A stretch of DNA of 64,000 nucleotides, taken from NCBI GenBank assembly GCA_003008705.1, contig PDUO01000001.1, positions 496,001 through 560,000 of the forward strand, given 5' to 3'. This document shows, piece after piece, positions 38,339 through 50,371 of the stretch (its first letter is position 1; each line of letters begins with the position of its first letter). The stretch is from Pezicula radicicola. Its lineage: Eukaryota; Ascomycota; Leotiomycetes; Helotiales; Dermateaceae. The position numbers and the translations under genes are program-made. The notes below the pieces were generated by a model that worked only from the letters and a program-made list of their open reading frames with translations, was not told the DNA's origin and searched no databases.

Positions 38339-39725
38339 TACATGCCATTGATCTTTGTGTATACCCCAGAACACAGACCACCCTACTATAATTCGATTTA
38401 TCTACCTAATCTTCCCAACCTATTTAAAAACCCAATAAAATAGATAAAAATCTAATAATACATTCATTTAAAAGCCCTGAAATAGAGCTTTAATACTTAG
38501 TATACCAGCCTTTTGCCTTGTATAGAGTATATACTCTATTTGGTACAGAAAGGATAAGCCTATTAATAAGCTCTTGTAGAACCGCCTCCTAGGCCTCTTT
38601 AATCTAACCCTTTAAAACTTCTATATCCTCCCTATTATTCTTAAGTAAATAGATGTCTAGATGTTGCCTATATAAAATAGACTTTATAGCCTGCTAGATA
38701 TATTCAATTAGGTTTATATCTAGGCTATATACAGGCTAGTCAATAACCTAGATTCTATACTCCTCGAACTACCTCTGTACCTTCCCTAATGTATATATTT
38801 TTATATTATCTTATTAATAAATCGACCTAGTTGATATATAGGAAGAAGTACCTCTTTAAGAGTCTATAGGTAACTCTAGGTTGTATATCTATTGCCTTTA
38901 GAGTCTGAATCTCTAGTTATAATAACTAGGTCTGACCTCCTACCTAACTATATTGCCCCCTATACTATTATAGTAATGTCTGGCTTCCTATAATTCGTAA
39001 TATTAACTATTCGTCGCTCGTATCGTTTATTCGAGAATCGCTATACCTAGCTAGTAGGATTCGAAGTATCTAAGGCTATAGAGTACTCGTCGGAGTAGTA
39101 GCCCTAGGTGGGGTATTAGCCTTAAAAATAACCTTATTTTAATGTATATACCTAAGTCAACTCTACTTCCCTCCCTTGCTATTCTCGATAATATCGAGTT
39201 CTCTGTAATATAGCCCTCCTATCTAAGAATATCCTTTTCAAAGATCTCTAATGTTTGAGCCTTGTAGAGTATAGAATACGTCGAAGTATGGTTTTCGACA
39301 CCTTTTTGCCTAGTCGAGTTTAATACCATTCTATAAGACTACCCTAGGGAATGGTAGGCTCCTTTCGAACTAGTCTAAATAGAGATCGCCTTTCTCTTCG
39401 ATTTAATATAGGTGTTGGGCTAGGATAAGGTCGATTTTGTAGAGTATTCGTCTCTTTATATCGCTTTATTGTATTTCGTACCGAATTTTAATAGTACTTA
39501 AATCGACGTACTATATCACCTATTTTATCCCCACCTAAAACAACTTATATAATACCAATTCGTTGGTCTTTAGTTAATTAGGATCGAGGCTTTCGATTGG
39601 CATTAAGCCTATTAGTAAAGGATTTGCGTAGGCTAGGTATTGTGGTGTTGTATAAAGAGTAGTAGGAGGTATGAAAACGCGTCGCGTCTTATATGTAGGT
39701 CGTGCACAAAGATCAGTGGCATGTA
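38339..39725 (-). mobile_element. Degenerate Tc1/mariner-type transposon with intact TIRs
   Basis: The two ends are inverted copies. The left end is CATGCCATTGATCTTTGTG from 38341, and the right end (39723 inwards on the minus strand) is CATGCCACTGATCTTTGTG. Both are bordered by TA (38339-38340 and 39724-39725), and a shared AAAAT lies just outside each TA. The length of ~1.38 kb is typical for Tc1/mariner. The interior encodes a ruined transposase on the minus strand. Composition is AT-rich with abundant TA, many TAG stops and retained CpG, as expected from RIP acting on CpA. It lies between the permease promoter and TRAPPC10. Confidence 0.85.
38460..39640 (-). pseudogene. Transposase remnant (mariner/Tc1 class), RIP-inactivated
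   Basis: Reading the minus strand, stretches of transposase-like sequence remain in one frame but are broken by many stops, mostly TAG. Recognisable pieces are an N-terminal helix-turn-helix region (QRIGII then GDKIGDIVRRF), a middle ERRSLFRLVRKEP segment, an ILYSTRLKH segment and SDEYSI, which fits the second catalytic aspartate region. A C-terminal LIEYI-QAIKSILY segment corresponds to the D-x-NPIE-x-WA-lK motif of Tc1/mariner enzymes. The element cannot make an active protein. The source of transposition, if any, would be a copy elsewhere. Confidence 0.82.
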
Positions 39726-40454
39726 ATTTTACCTTTTGTACAAAGTAAATAATAAATAAACGATAGGTTTTGGAAGAGAAGTATAAAGTATCGTGAATAC
39801 GACCTCACCTGGTCGTTTATCCTGACAGGAAAGCCGTTTGAGGCTTATCTCTCTGTACCGTCCCTGGAAGCTGGGCAGACCTCAAAGACCATGTACCTTG
39901 CAGGCACTTCTGCGAGGACCCTTCGTGCCTGCGGGGCCCAGTAATGGAGATTCCATCAAAGTCCTGTGTCTCTCTCATTAAAAAAAAAAGTAGAATGGCT
40001 CTCGAAATGTCACAGTGAGGTATATACGACTCCTCTGCTACTGGCGTTCCCACCACTTAGTGAGAACCGAGGTTAAACATTGAAACCCTGTCGATAATCT
40101 TGCTCGTCCCTCTCGACCTTGGGCTAAGAGGGCAAACAATTGAAAGAAGTACCTTTTCTGAGTGCCTAAAGATTAATTATCACAAAACAATAGCCTGGTT
40201 AAGATGCAAAGTCGTTGTAAAGGATTTCCATTAGCACAACTTCTAACGTTAATATGAATCATACGACTTTAACGTCATCGTAGGCATGGCCTTTCCGCTT
40301 GCATAGGCTATTGTATCTGTGACTAGAATATTAACCTTTGCAAAAACTTCTGTAAGAACCACTAATTGATATCTTCATTGCTTGGTGCTTAGATCAGATT
40401 ACAGTCAGCTGGCACCTATTGAAGAGAACATATGCATTCAAGCTGAAGACCGTT
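39726..40454. other. Intergenic region downstream of TRAPPC10
   Basis: About 0.7 kb between the transposon's right end and the TRAPPC10 stop. No open frame of interest was found. Confidence 0.5.
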
Positions 40455-43400
40455 TTAACCAGTCACTAATCCTCCAGCTCTCCTCTCGCTTTCGAGTAGC
40501 CACGCTCCCCCTTGAGGACCACTCGCGTCTAAACTAACAGTCGTTTTTCTAGCATCACTTATGACCCTCACAGTCTCCCCTGAATTCTTATAGTCGGTCT
40601 CACAGGTGACAACCGGCTTCGCCTCTTCGCCATCAGTGCCAACAATTCCCGGGAGACCACTCCTCGCTGGTCGCGCTACAGGAGCAGGTTGAATCTCAAC
40701 ATGTGGATATGGGAGATATCCCTCTCTTAGAGGAATCAATATCATCGGGAAGGTCTTCCTTTGTCCTTTCTTTTGAGAATCAGTTGAAACTTTGAAGTGA
40801 CCTTTCCGTTTGCCACCGATGAGCCATGTATCTGAGGGTGCCAAGACTTCGTAAATAAAATCCAAATATTCAGGCTGCTCTGAGGTGGATTCTGTATCCC
40901 AAGTAGTTGTCCACTTAACGTGTAAAGATGCCGGTATTGGTTGATTTGTTGCTGCTACAGCGGTATTGGCTACGACCGTCGAGCTCTCAAGGAGGCGAAG
41001 GTCAGCTGTATGCACTACAGTTACCGAAGGAACATCTACTGGAATTGTGATTGATCTACTTCCGGTCATTGCATTTTGATCAAGAGATATCGGCAAGAGG
41101 TTAATCCCAGGCGACTCTTTAAGCCATTTCTTAAGTCGTTCACTTAGGAGAGTTGCGGTGTCCTTTTCTTGTTCTTGAGCTCGGCCCAGACCAGCAAAAT
41201 GATCTTGCCAGCGAATGGAGGTCAGGATGGATGTTGATACCTCATTTAAAACGGCAGTTCGTTCGAGATCGTACGGTGACATATTAGCATGGAGCTGACC
41301 GAGCACAGTAGGTATGACAAGGCGAGCGTAAGGGTAAAGCGGCGTATCTTTCAATGCTTGACTCAGGGACTGAGTTACAGCAAGATCAATCTCTTCTTCA
41401 AGGCAAATGTAATGTAGCACGAGTGAAAGCGATGACTTTGGATCGCGAGCTGCAGAAGTAGGCGCAGCTGTTTTCGTGATTTTATAAAGTAAAGATGCCG
41501 GCTGTTGAGGATAAATCACTACGGGTTTTGTGATCCCTAATCCACAATCGGCCTCGAACACTTCCGAATTATCCAACTTAGAGCTTAGGAGTCGTAGAGG
41601 ACTGTCGGTTGAAGACGATATTGTAAATCTAGAGAAGAGTGCCCTGTGCTTGAAAACATCCTGCACATTAACGCCCAAGGGTAGCATTATAGACATCGTA
41701 GGAGTTGTGGCAAAAAAGAAGTCTCCTTTGTCAGTAGTATAAGAAACCTCCAATTTGAGAGAAATGTCATTGACTTCGTGCTCGAGAGTAAATGGCATAC
41801 GGAGTTTGGCGTGCGAGTTTGGTTCAAGGGAACCAAATTGCACTACACCAACCTCAGAGTTTTTGAAAATTTCGACTGCTCCACTGATCACACTCGCCTG
41901 ACTGGTCTGCACTCTCAAACCAGCTGTCGCTGCCCGAACATGGAGTTCTCCCTTGGAAACATTATTCCACCCAGATGATAGATCAATCTCCAGCGACCGA
42001 TTACGATCCAAATGCATGTACCTAGATGCAAACATTTTGAGGTCGAACGCCTCGGCTCGGTGATATATGAGGAGCTTCGGAGATTTGAAGAAGGCCTCAG
42101 ATCTGCTCACTGGAGGGCTGGAGTTTTCGTGGGCGTAGTCTAGGACGATATTGCTCGTGTGGAGGGTAACATGGGTGACCAAGTAAGTGCCCGGTATTAC
42201 CATCTACATATTATAAGTACTCTGTTCTGGCAGTTAGATCTAGAGGAGGTCTACTCACATTTGTCTGAACATGCATATTCACGAAGCCCTTCTTGAAGAG
42301 CACTGCGCCTTCAGTTTCCAGCCAGATTTCTCTGCCAGCCTCGCCAGTTGCTGCTACTATCCGAACCCGAGCCTTCTCAATGTTAAGCTCCTCTGCTAGG
42401 AGATACTGAAGTCGAAGTTTTAGCGAAATGCCGTCCTTGTCAGTGAAGTAGCGAGGTGCATCATCTACTTCGACTCGACTAAAAAAGCTTTGCAATGGAA
42501 CGTGAATTTCATGTTGCAGAGTTTTTGTTAACTGCAGCAGTTCAACCATATAAAGATCAATCTCAGTAGTGTCATGACCGAAGTTATCCAAACGTCCGAC
42601 TCGAAGTGCAGATTTATGCAACAGCCTCTCCTTTTCAATATCTGCAGCTTTTGCTAGAATTTTCAATACTATGCGGATGTAGTCCTCCTTACGCTGTAAC
42701 TCCTTCAGGCATTTTGCATACATCTTGAGCATGTTCAGCTCTATTTCGTCCCATCCTCCCTCCCCGTAAAAGGGAGTCATGCGGTAGAAGTAAGAAGCTG
42801 CAGCTGCGTAATCATTCAGATGGTATTTGAGAACACCAAGGTCGGCCATCCTGCTTTGTACACATTGTGTGTGACTCGCCACGGTGTAGTGTCGCAACGC
42901 TTTGTCCGTTAACGTTTCGTAGAGTCTGTAAAAGTCATCCTGGTTGTCTAGTGCTGTCCGAAGCAATTTGCTATCAATTCCGTGTAGTGGATGGGAGGTG
43001 CTGGACTGGCCATTCTCTCCACCTCTGGGTGTGAAATAAGTTTCTTCAAGATCAACATCCTCCATATCTCCTGTCTTATCATTTGCCAATTCAGCCCAAC
43101 CGACGCTCCATCCTCGGTCTTTACCTACCCTTTCCAGCACGTTCCGTGCGAGCAGGTAAAGTTCCGCTCTATGTGCGGCAAGATCTTCAAGCCCAGTTTT
43201 AAGAAAAGTTGAAGAAGTAGCACTTGGATCTGGTAGGCTGGCTCTTCGCCCACCTGGGAAAAGCCCTGGACTGGGTGGTTCTCGATATGACTGACTACGG
43301 ATTGCAAGAGAGGTACTTCTCGCGGGATGCATCATCGTTTTGGGTTCTGGAATTGCTGCTTTAGGTTCATGCCCATCTAGGCCCAGCTTACTGCTGGGAG

Positions 43401-45239
43401 GCGCAAGTGTTGAAGGCGGTATTGGTAATGATTTTGTAGACGTCTGAGCCAGAATTTGTTGCGTAATTCCAAAAGTAAACGAGGCAACAATATTATCAGC
43501 AATTTTTGTCATGACAGGGTCCTTTTCCAGTTTGGGGGCATGCTTTTCACTATCTGCGGATAGGTTTTGCTGACTATGGGCATGAGAGGCCAAAATATCC
43601 TCACGCATGATGCTTCCAATAGCGGCCACAAAATTCATGGCTCTTTTGCAAACCTCACCAAGCATTACGAGATTCTCAGCATCCTCAGATGGCTTCGAAG
43701 TCGGGTTGCGGGCAGCTACGCCCTGTAAGCTAGACTCTCTTTGCTCCTTCAACTTTGCCAAAAGCTCTTCTTGGGATGACCATGCATTCGCAAGACGAAG
43801 CAGCAGTGAAAGTTGCCGTGCAAAGAGATAGCACCGGAAATCAAAGACTGATACATCATTAGAGAGAATAAGCTCCCGATATCTCTTTTTCGTTGCGTCC
43901 AAAGGGATTTCATCTTCGGAAACAGAAGAACTTCCCGTTGATTGCAAGTCAATAGGATCTTCGGATTCAGCAACAGAAGATTCAGAGTCCTTTTCTTTCA
44001 AGAATGCCGCCTTAGCTTGCTCGACTTGGAGCTTTAAATCTTCGGTATACGGCAAGAATGAGCCACCGTGTTGAGCACCAACTCCAGTTGTTAACTTCTC
44101 TCTAATGATAGCATCGAGTCCCACTGAAAGCTCATCATAGCCGACGAGTGCATCCTCAACAAGGCCAACACTCTCAAAACCTCTTGCTAAGCCTTCTTTC
44201 AGGACGAAAAATGTGCAAAAGTTCCAGCCTGGCAAAGACCTCTGAGCATCCTTTTCCCTAATATCTTCCTCGTATTGGCTGACGCGCATATCAAATGACG
44301 CTAATATTTGGGACTTAAATTTGTTAATGAGATCTAACCAGGCGGTTTCATTCTCATGCGCAGTCTCACTGTATGAGCCAGGGATTGCTGGTACTACACG
44401 AGGCAGCATCTCGTAAGGCACATCATTGATACCAATGCGAATTTGAGCAATTCTATCTATGGTTGACTTGGAGGAGCCGTTAAAATCTGCACGTAACTTC
44501 TCGAGAATGGTGGTAGAGCCACCTCCTCGCCAACGTGCTGTAGCCTTTTCTGCAGTCGAAATAGAGCCCTCTGCACCTTTCCCACTGGTCCTAGGTTGGG
44601 TAGCGGCAGCCGTGTTGGGGACGATAACGTGTATTATAAGCCACTCGTAGGCATCATGATTCTCCTGATTACTGACTTTTGTTGTGCTTTGAGCAGGTGG
44701 CGTATACTCCTTTATCCAGTCTCGTACCTCTTTTCGAGCATGGTTTTTGTACGAATCATTATCATCACATCGTAATAAAAACACCTTTAGGTAAGGCGTC
44801 TGTCGGAGGCCGGGTATTTGATGCCTACGCTCTTTGGGAACTTGTTTTGTAGACCCAGCACGGGAATCTGATCTCTCCAAAGCAGCTTTCCCCAAAGCTT
44901 GTGTCCGGAACCCATCATCGCCGCTGGCAGAATCCTGGCTCCTAACCCGAGAGAGGCTCGAATTGCTTACGGAAGCCGAATTAGCTGCAGCTGGATTTGC
45001 AGCGTCGTGCGCGGAGGGGACAAGGTCTACGTGTAGAGAGGAGATAGAGCGAAGTGGCCCAGCGTGGGATTCCCAGTGGAGATTTCGCAGAGGCAGTCGT
45101 GGCAAAAGCCCGGGCGACAAGAGCTGGTAGACTCCATGAGGATCAAAGTACTCAACTATGGACAATTGTTAGTACGGAGAGAGGCGTTATAGATGTGGAT
45201 AGTACCTGTAACTTTGGAGCTTGACGACGGTTGTTCCAT
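40455..45239 (-). CDS. TRS130: TRAPP II subunit TRAPPC10/Trs130
   Basis: This is a TRAPP complex subunit, part of TRAPP II, a guanine-nucleotide exchange factor for Golgi Rab GTPases (Ypt31/Rab11). In moulds the homologue (A. nidulans HypC) is needed for normal hyphal tip growth. Exons 45239-45206, 45155-42259 and 42203-40455 join exactly to 1,559 aa. The N-terminus has the family hallmark RLPLRNLHWESHAGPLRSI followed by LHVDLVP. The middle is alpha-helical (TRAPPC10-type repeats such as LKYHLNDYAAAASYFYRM). The C-terminal part, from about residue 980, is beta-rich (Ig-like/gryzun-type) and ends near ARKTTVSLDASGPQGG. The first exon encodes only 11 codons, MEQPSSSSKVT, and is easily missed. 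The second intron is 55 bp. No frameshift or missing block was seen. Confidence 0.9.
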
Positions 45240-45823
45240 GACTTTTGTGTAAACATGGGTCACATCAGGACATCGAATTTATCTATGCGATCATAAATTC
45301 ATGATATCTGCGAAACTCACACAAGATAGACGGCGCTTGAGCAAGTGAGTGTCAAGATGTTAGTTCTCTTGCAGCCTTGTCAATGAAGCCCTGAAAGGCT
45401 CCTGATTGGCTAGACGAACCCCTAAGCTCAAGGCCAGGTACGGACATGGTTAGGCCGTTCCCGAAAGTAAGCACCCACAAACACCTTGGATTGGAAATCT
45501 CTATCAACATCTTGGAATACCGTATGAATTGGTTTATAAGATATCATTTTGATTAGGGTAACTGAGTTACCTAAGTCAAGTGAGTCGCTCAAGTCAAGTA
45601 GGTTACTCAAATCCATCTCTTATCTCTAAATTGATAGCTGTTCAAAATGATGTCTTACAACCAATTCGTACGGTAGTCCCGCACATACAAGTGTTGGTTC
45701 AATGATGTCTATCATTTTGCTACATTTCTCTATTGCTCTTACTTCTTTGGTATCATCCGCTAATCTATGAAGTTCGGTCATGGTAGACTCGAACCGTAAA
45801 ATCTCATCTCTTATCATCAATCA
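45240..45823. other. Intergenic region with a MITE copy
   Basis: This short interval lies between the TRAPPC10 start and the acyltransferase stop and is largely occupied by the miniature element at 45518-45675. No gene is seen. Confidence 0.5.
45518..45675. mobile_element. MITE family A, copy 1 (158 bp)
   Basis: Terminal inverted repeats: the left end starts TACCGTATGAATTGGTTTA and continues into a TCATTTTGA block. The right end is the inverted match, reading CAAAATGA then CCAATTCGTACGGTA. The interior is rich in GAGTTACTCAAGTCAAGT-like units. There is no open frame. Two more copies lie at 47923-48124 and 63013-63159. Confidence 0.88.
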
Positions 45824-47024
45824 TCAATAGCTCTGAGGCTCGCACATCTCCCTCCATCGTATCCTTGACAAACCATTTGGGATGTTCATTCCTTTAGCAG
45901 CCCAGCTTGCGACTACGATTTCAAAAGTCCATGCCATGATCGTTTTCAGCCAATGCTTCTTGTGTCCCCATATCGCGGCCTCCGAAATTGTGGCGATGCC
46001 ATTGAAGAAAAAGAATAAAGCGACGCGGACTAAGGCTTCTCTTGTGAGCATCGGTGCAAGTGCATATACATGGAAGATTGCCTAAAGACTGTTAGTTGTC
46101 GATTTTACGTTCGGGGACACCATTTGGGCTGCATATGGCTATAATCGCAAAAAGATTATTCGTACCATTAGTGTGAAAGCGCCGAGCACACCGAGAGACC
46201 GTGCTATGGGAATTGGCACTCCCATTCTCGGAAGGCCATACCTCAGTGGGGAATAAGCCAGCGACGTGCAAGGAGATGCAAATACATTATGCCAGGATTC
46301 CGACCAGAATCCCGTTAGACTATGGATTTTATACAGCGGCCCAAACAGAGCAGGACTACTCTTATACCGAAGAAGTAACTGCATACTTGTCCAAATTATG
46401 TATATTGCTAAAAGCACCTCAAAGGCTAGCACTGTCGGGTACTTTTGCGGAAGCGATTGCAGGACGGCAAATGCGATGATGTGGATTCCAAGCTGTAGAG
46501 GCTCCTTAAAATTCTCTTGCTCTCGCGGCACGCGGATATGGTTTGGTGTAAACGACTCATAGCGCAATTCCGTCAGGAGAATGAGTGCAAGTAGCGCGTC
46601 TGGTGGTGGCCTACGACTGGCTGTGTATGTAGGTAAGGACTTCCTGCGCGCCCAGACATCCAGAAGTTTCATAGTCCCAATGGCAACTGGAAACAGTAAG
46701 TATCTATAACCGTGGAGAGGGCCACCGTAGCTTCTTCATACCAGCAAAATTCTGTAGCGCACGAAACGGCCCGCAGGATACTGGGGCTACCCATGGAGAT
46801 ATCCAGAAAGAGGCGAGCGATGCAAAGGTAAGGTACTTATATAATCGATCCTGGCCTTTTAAGTGGAAATATATTGAGAAATAGAGCAGCTCTGTTGGGA
46901 TTAGGAGGAAAGCTGTTGCTTTGGTAAAGTCGTGGGCCACTTGCTCAATAGCTGGTGGGAGGTTGTTGATATAAATGGGAGCATAACTAATGTTGAGACC
47001 CGACATTTCGGATATGTTGGACAT
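45824..47024 (-). CDS. Wax-synthase-like membrane O-acyltransferase (MBOAT_2)
   Basis: Exons 47024-46742, 46686-46166 and 46081-45824 join exactly to 353 aa. The protein is hydrophobic with seven to eight membrane spans. Near residue 225 it carries the family motif GFWSESWHNVF, matching the F-W-x-x-x-W-H core of the wax synthase domain (PF13813 type). Fungal members acylate hydroxyl groups of terpenoids, polyketides or long-chain alcohols at the ER, and some sit in biosynthetic clusters (for example meroterpenoid acetyltransferases). No terpene cyclase or polyketide synthase is visible in this window, so the substrate is unknown. The start ATG at 47024 is followed by MSNISEMSGLNIS and the first exon is in frame. 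The 3' side is flanked by the MITE at 45518. Confidence 0.83.
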
Positions 47025-48327
47025 TTTGAAGAAATTGTGTCGAGTTCTGCTGGAACTTCGTTGCTACTTATATATTTGTTGTCTGTGGGTCAAATCGCAA
47101 GCAACTGGTGCGTAATTAAGCTGCTTCGCAAAGAAAGCCTCTATCGCAATGTACTACCCTGTGCTTGATATACCTTCTTCGCAACCCCGGATCTCCGGCT
47201 CGAGGCTGTTAATGATTTTCGGAAAAAATACTGTCTACGGAACTTCCGCTTTAGGCTATAACTTTCAAATCGACAGATCTCGGAGTTCGTCGACGTGAGT
47301 AGAAAGAGAGAGAGAGGAGAAAAAGCAGGAGGAATGGTAAAGTAGAACACGAAAACAAAAACAAGTCAGCGACCGGTGGACTGCAGTATCACTTTATGTA
47401 ACACTGTGCTGGATGATATCAGAAAATGGATTGGACAGCCTTGCTGTGTAAGCAACGCTGCAACGGAGTATCCATGGGGCACAGAATCCAGCTTCCCTAG
47501 TAAGCAATGTTCTATCCCCCACCACTGTAAAAAGTTTTATGATTGGCTAGATGAATGGATGGAACTGCATTGCGAAAACTTCCGACCGGTTCAACTTGTT
47601 CTAACTCTTACAGTAAGGTGAGGTGTTGAAGTGTGGGTGGATTCGCAAGGAAGGAAAGGGCGCGGGCTTATCCCCGAAACCTTTTGCGAAGCGGCGTTGT
47701 CAATGCTGTATCTTTCATGCGCGGTGAGAGAATTGGACTGCGAGACTAAAAGTGCATTAATTCACAAGCGCATAATCTGGATTCTTTTGGGATGCTTATC
47801 GCGAGTAATGTTAGTGAATATTTTTGTGATATATGAAGTACATGTAGGTACATGTGTGAGGTAGATAGGTATTTTAAGGCATAGTACCTGTTCTCTAGTC
47901 CATCTCGCCTAGGTACAGTAGGTACCGTTTGAATTGGTTTATAGGAGATCATTTTGAATAGCTATCTATTTAGACATAAGAGATAGAGTTGAGTAACTGA
48001 CTTGATTTGGATAGCTCACTTAATTTAGATAACTCACTTGATTTAGGTAACTCACTTAATTTGGGTAACTTAGTTACCCTGCTTCGTAATCAAAATGATT
48101 TTTTATAGACCAATTCATACAGTATGATAAAGTCTAAAGTCTATGTTTCATAAGGAGTAACCTCCTGTCGAGTCTAAATATACTACTTATTCATAACTCC
48201 ATAGATCATTTCTACCACTATATAATTGCTCAAACCAAGAAATCTACCAACCGCTACACAAACACTATATTAGCAGCAATTCATCTCAACAAGAATTAGT
48301 CCCAAGGGGATAGTTTGGGTAGTCCAC
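47025..48327. other. Intergenic region with a MITE copy
   Basis: About 1.3 kb with no supported gene. It holds the acyltransferase promoter, MITE family A copy 2 (47923-48124) and the 3' flank of the ferric-reductase-type gene. Confidence 0.5.
47923..48124. mobile_element. MITE family A, copy 2 (202 bp)
   Basis: The left end starts TACCGTTTGAATTGGTTTA and the right end finishes CCAATTCATACAGTA, the inverse of the left. The interior is longer than in copy 1 and contains about four tandem units of the type ACTCACTTGATTTAGGTA (18 bp). It shares the end sequences and CATTTTGA block with the copies at 45.5 and 63.0 kb. Confidence 0.88.
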
Positions 48328-50371
48328 TTACAATTGTTCACAATGCAATTCTATGCTCGGTCCATCACTCTTAATACACCTGGCAGTAGTCTCTCTCGTC
48401 ACAGCCATCAAACTATCCGGTCCACAAGCTACGACAGCAACTCTATCATGTCTATCAGCCCTCCCAATAATCTCCTTAATGATACCATTGATGTTAGGAC
48501 GTCCTGCATGAACAGTTAAAGATCTAGGTTGAGATAAGATTGTGGTATCATGATGTTTCTCGATATCAATGTCAATCGCAGCTGGTGCTGGATTGACAGT
48601 ATTGGTATCTGTGCCTGACAGATAGACTTTTTCATCACCTTCCAGGGAGGGGGCTGATGATTTGGGAGTATGGGTTATGGTGTAAGGATTTGTGGTTGAG
48701 GTGGAGCGGGTAGAGTGAATATGGAGGGTTACGAGGTGGGATGCGATAAGTTCTTGAAGTTCTGAGCTATACCATGTTATGCTTTCTATATAATAATTAA
48801 TACGTATATGCCATCTGAGATTGCGGCGGCTGGAAACTAAAACATACCTTGCTCACGAACGACCCAAATGAACTCAATAGTAGTAGCGGTGGAACTACCG
48901 AGTTTTCGAACGGTGTCAATAGCTACACCGAAAGTAAAACTTCCACCCGATCCACCAGCAATCAACACAAGCTTTGTAAAGGCAGTGAAGTTTGGCACAG
49001 TTCCATAAGGGCCATCAATAGAAGCCTTAAGTGAAGCTCCAGGGTTTTGAACCGCGTAGTTGTGCAGATCACGAGTGAAGCCATCATAGGCTGCCACAAC
49101 GAAAGACAGAGAGCCTTTATCGCTGGAGATGATAGTAAAGGGATGGGTCTCCGTTGCTCGAACCTTGGGGATCCAAAGAAAGCAGTGCTTTCCTGGCTTC
49201 GCATGGGACGATGACTTGCGTAGAACGATACGGGTTCCACCATGAGGGAGAGGAGTGACCGTTGCTGCGTTTCCGAAGCTGAACAATGAGATCTTCGAGA
49301 ATCTCACAGCTCGATCGCTTACCCAGATGCAGGCTGTAAAGATCGCAATCACGACGACTCTGTTGCTGATAAGAGGCCGGTGCATTCCAACTGCGATAAG
49401 TATGAGCATAAACATGATGATATGAGTGATGTACCAAAACTCATAACGGAGCTTGCGGAGTAGGAGGGAGGTGCTGAGAATGATAAGCATGGCAAAGCCG
49501 GCCACAATTCCCATGACGTTGGCGGTCTCTTCAAGTTCGGGTAGGGAATCTGATTTTGACCATGCTGTAATATAGACTACCGCGTGCATCATGGTCCAGA
49601 AGACTGTGCCATATCCTGCAATCTGATGTAGAATATTGAGGCGCTCGTATGACTGTTCAAGATCGGGGAGTCAGTATATCTCAATATAGCTTGGTTTCGG
49701 AGTAAAGCGGAGTAAAACTCTGTGTTTTGGGTGTAGTGAGGAGAAAATTGAGTACATGAAGACAAACACAGTCTGGATCGGGGGTGGAAGACAAAGAACC
49801 GGATACGTACGTAGGCTGAGAGGAATGCTAATGGAGTGTTTTTCAACGCGAGGAAGGTGATAAGAGCTATGTTACTGACAGCCACCCTGCATATTTTCGT
49901 CAGTCACAAGTAGTTCCATATGAGCAGGGTGCTACTTACCAGCCTAGACGTTTAGCCCAGTAGTTCAAGGTAGTCCAATTAAGGTTTGTGAAAGCAATGG
50001 CGATACAGGTCGAAAAGTATCCAACGAAGACGAGAGCATGGCCAAGGGATGTAAAGCCAGGGACTTTTCGAAGTAAGAGATTTCTAGCTTTCCTGCAGAG
50101 ACTAAGTAAGACATGCTGTGTCAATAGGGCTGGAAACCATTCACCTGGTTATTAGTACTGGAACTTTCACCAGGATGTTGCCGCCGGTTGTCCTGGACTC
50201 ATAACGCTTGAAAATATAGCGAGTCCAGTGAAATATAATGAACAGAACCATCATGCTGACGGTGCCAGAAGCAAGGAGCTTGGCTGAGTTGACATTGTTC
50301 CTCTGCCGTATGGCTTTGGCCAGGGCTGCCTGGGCCTTCTTGGCAGCCGCTGCATCTGCGGTAGCGTTCAT
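48328..50371 (-). CDS. Ferric-reductase-type transmembrane flavocytochrome (Fre family)
   Basis: This is a metalloreductase/NADPH-oxidase-superfamily protein that would pass electrons from NAD(P)H via FAD and two haems across the membrane to reduce Fe(III) or Cu(II). Exons 50371-50145, 50101-49940, 49886-49811, 49652-48848 and 48785-48328 join exactly to 575 aa. The haem-binding histidine pairs are visible: ILHQIAGYGTVFWTMMH and FWYITHIIMFMLILIAVGMH. FAD binding is HPFTIIS, followed by DGPYG. The NAD(P)H region is LIAGGSGGSFTFGVA and VAVVACGPDSLM near the C-terminus. The N-terminus (MNATADAAAAKKAQ) is short and lacks an obvious signal peptide. Two perfect GATA-type ATCAGATAA motifs lie about 455-485 bp upstream, suggesting iron control. 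The substrate metal is inferred only. Confidence 0.88.

Noticed and set aside
45770..45850. tRNA-like B-box (GGTTCGAGTC) on the minus strand
   Set aside because: Flanking bases do not form a T-stem and no A-box or acceptor stem is found.
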